DNA of 41,513 bases from a virus. Under the pieces are notes generated by a model. It saw only the letters and a program-made list of their open reading frames with translations, had not been told where the DNA came from and searched no databases. Shown in pieces: positions 40,752 to 41,513 of the stretch. The stretch lies in IMG/VR virus record IMGVR_UViG_3300045120_000458, positions 1-41,513 of that record; one strand, given 5' to 3'. Numbering within the stretch: the stretch's first letter is position 1; each line of letters opens with the position of its first letter. Position numbers and translations under genes: made by a program.

Positions 40752-40849
40752 GAAAGCACCGAGTAGACGCAGGTCGCGATAAATCCAAGGGCGCAAAGCC
40801 AAAGGATCAGGGTGTCGCCGCACGGGTCCTCGTCCCAGAAATTTCTCAT
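40748..40849 (-). CDS. Single-span membrane protein (33 aa)
   Basis: ATG 40849, MRNFWDEDPCGDTLILWLCA, hydrophobic to the end (LGFIATCVYSVLS). Both ends overlap neighbours by ATGA. It is the second tiny membrane protein in the early operon; unknown role. Confidence 0.7.
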   Translation of the reverse strand: MRNFWDEDPCGDTLILWLCALGFIATCVYSVLS

Positions 40850-41139
40850 GTTCGTACTCTCTTTTTGCGTTCCAGCCGAAAGTCTTTGACCAGGGCGTCC
40901 ATCGGGGTTTCGATCAGGCCCGCGTCCTGCGCCAGCGAGAACACCGCAGGGCTCCACGCCCCGGGCAGGGAATTGCGGTTGTACCAGCCTTGCACCGTCT
41001 CGTTGCCGGGCGGCAGGAACCCTTTGGCCATCAATTTCTCGGTGACCGGGCCGACGCCACCGAGCTTGACGATGATGTCCCGGACTTTCCAGACCGGATC
41101 CTCGCGGCCGAACAGGGTGCGGTCCCGCCGGGGCATCAT
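40846..41139 (-). CDS. Possible HTH DNA-binding protein (97 aa)
   Basis: Begins with two Met (41139 or 41136 possible). The region IIVKLGGVGPVTEKL, then ETVQGWYNRNSLPGAWSPAV, resembles the helix-turn-helix of Cro or YdaS-type phage regulators, where a GG-V-xVAEKLG helix is followed by VxxWxxRxxIPxxW. As the second gene after the strongest promoter it is a candidate for the repressor of the GGGTGTTGACA operators. The call is by pattern only. Confidence 0.66.
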   Translation of the reverse strand: MMPRRDRTLFGREDPVWKVRDIIVKLGGVGPVTEKLMAKGFLPPGNETVQGWYNRNSLPGAWSPAVFSLAQDAGLIETPMDALVKDFRLERKKRVRT

Positions 41140-41441
41140 CCGTTCTCCACCAGTTTCACGGTCTTGAAGGGCGTCGCCTTGATGAAGGGCGCGATCGCCT
41201 TCTCGCCGAACGCCTCGGTGATGGCCTTGCGGTCCAACGTCTCGCGCACGCTCGCGGTGATGACGGCGGTGTACTGGTCGCCCTTGAGGTCGGCGGCTTC
41301 GTCCAGCAAGAGGTCGCGCAGCTGGTCGGCGCGTTTTTCCAGAATTTTGATCTCCTCGCGCACGGCGGAGAGTTCGTCGGCGGGATGGACGTTGGTGAGT
41401 TTGACCGGGGCTTGAAGCGCAGCAGATTTCTTGGCGGGCAT
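41136..41441 (-). CDS. First gene of the early operon, coiled-coil protein (101 aa)
   Basis: MPAKKSAALQAPVKLTNVHP, then a helix with a coiled-coil heptad (ELSAVREEIKILEKRADQLR) and a C-terminal GDQYTAVITASVRETLDRKA. The pattern resembles small phage proteins near RuvC-like genes with no known activity. AAAGGA lies before the ATG, about 30 bases after the promoter at 41469-41503. Confidence 0.8.
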   Translation of the reverse strand: MPAKKSAALQAPVKLTNVHPADELSAVREEIKILEKRADQLRDLLLDEAADLKGDQYTAVITASVRETLDRKAITEAFGEKAIAPFIKATPFKTVKLVENG

Positions 41442-41468
41442 AGGGTTTTCCTTTAAGGTGTTGGATTG

Positions 41469-41503
41469 AACATACTTGACAAAAATTACATTGTCAACAC
41501 CCT
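41469..41503 (-). promoter_or_regulatory. Strong early promoter with GGGTGTTGACA element
   Basis: Minus-strand TTGACA (41497-41492), a 17-base spacer and TATGTT (41474-41469) drive the long early operon. TTGACAA and TTGTCAA form an inverted repeat across the spacer (7 bases each, 8 apart). The upstream flank GGGTGTTGACA is the same 11-mer as in the three palindromic operators at 4.9, 6.1 and 6.4 kb, but the second arm of the palindrome is absent. A further GGTGTTGGAT lies at 41457-41466 on the plus strand. The remaining edge sequence shows nothing else. Confidence 0.85.
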
Positions 41504-41513
41504 TTTTTGGGGT

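Noticed and set aside
1-41513. tRNA genes, integrase, attachment sites, insertion sequences
   Set aside because: No cloverleaf-like sequence, tyrosine or serine recombinase motif, transposase or flanking direct repeats were found on reading either strand.

Overview
The window reads as a nearly complete, perhaps complete, genome of a tailed phage with a podovirus-like virion. Its gene order is small terminase, large terminase, portal, scaffold, major capsid, head-tail adaptor, a P22 gp10-like tail protein, ejection-type internal proteins, fibres and lysis. No tape-measure, tail-tube or sheath gene is visible. GC content is high and most genes are translationally coupled (ATGA or TGATG junctions). 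Together with the protein flavour this points to an alphaproteobacterial host, possibly of the Bradyrhizobium or Rhodopseudomonas type; that is inference. No integrase, CI-type repressor, phage RNA polymerase, tRNA or CRISPR array was seen, so a virulent lifestyle using host RNA polymerase is the simplest reading.

Layout. (1) 16-4354, plus strand: replication genes, namely a family A DNA polymerase, a primase-like protein, and a PriCT/VirE-type primase-helicase. (2) 4306-4497: a dense cluster of CATCTGG/CCAGATG elements around an AT-rich core, a good candidate replication origin. (3) 4524-6329, minus strand: three small early genes, including a DUF932 protein. Each has its own TTGACA promoter whose -35 box lies inside a near-identical palindromic operator. 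(4) 6489-20003, plus strand: packaging and head genes. These include a portal with a roughly 140-residue Pro/Gly insertion, a run of Pro-rich, collagen-like and TIG-domain proteins, a small Acb2/Tad1-like protein, the scaffold and the capsid gene with its own terminator. (5) 20023-29126: ejection-type proteins, a first fibre and a large amidase fusion protein. (6) 29132-29512: a lone minus-strand gene for a secreted protein (a probable moron). (7) 29591-33350: fibre genes, with collagen-like and Gly-rich modules. (8) 33355-34916: GH25 endolysin and several very small membrane proteins, ended by a bidirectional terminator at 34928-34957. (9) 41441-34959, minus strand: a long early operon of at least 16 genes. 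It carries a RuvC-like resolvase, a SNF2 helicase, a Cas4-like Fe-S PD-(D/E)XK nuclease, a DUF2815 ssDNA-binding protein and many small unknowns. It is driven by a strong TTGACA-17-TATGTT promoter at the right edge.

How it works together (inference). The rightmost promoter and the three operator-promoters at 4.9-6.4 kb express the early genes and share the GGGTGTTGACA element, so one regulator could control all four. Polymerase, primase, helicase, SSB, resolvase and nuclease form the replication and recombination set, acting at the candidate origin. The plus-strand late genes then build the virion. If the sequence is circular, the polymerase and the early operon are divergent, about 87 bp apart, across the window ends.
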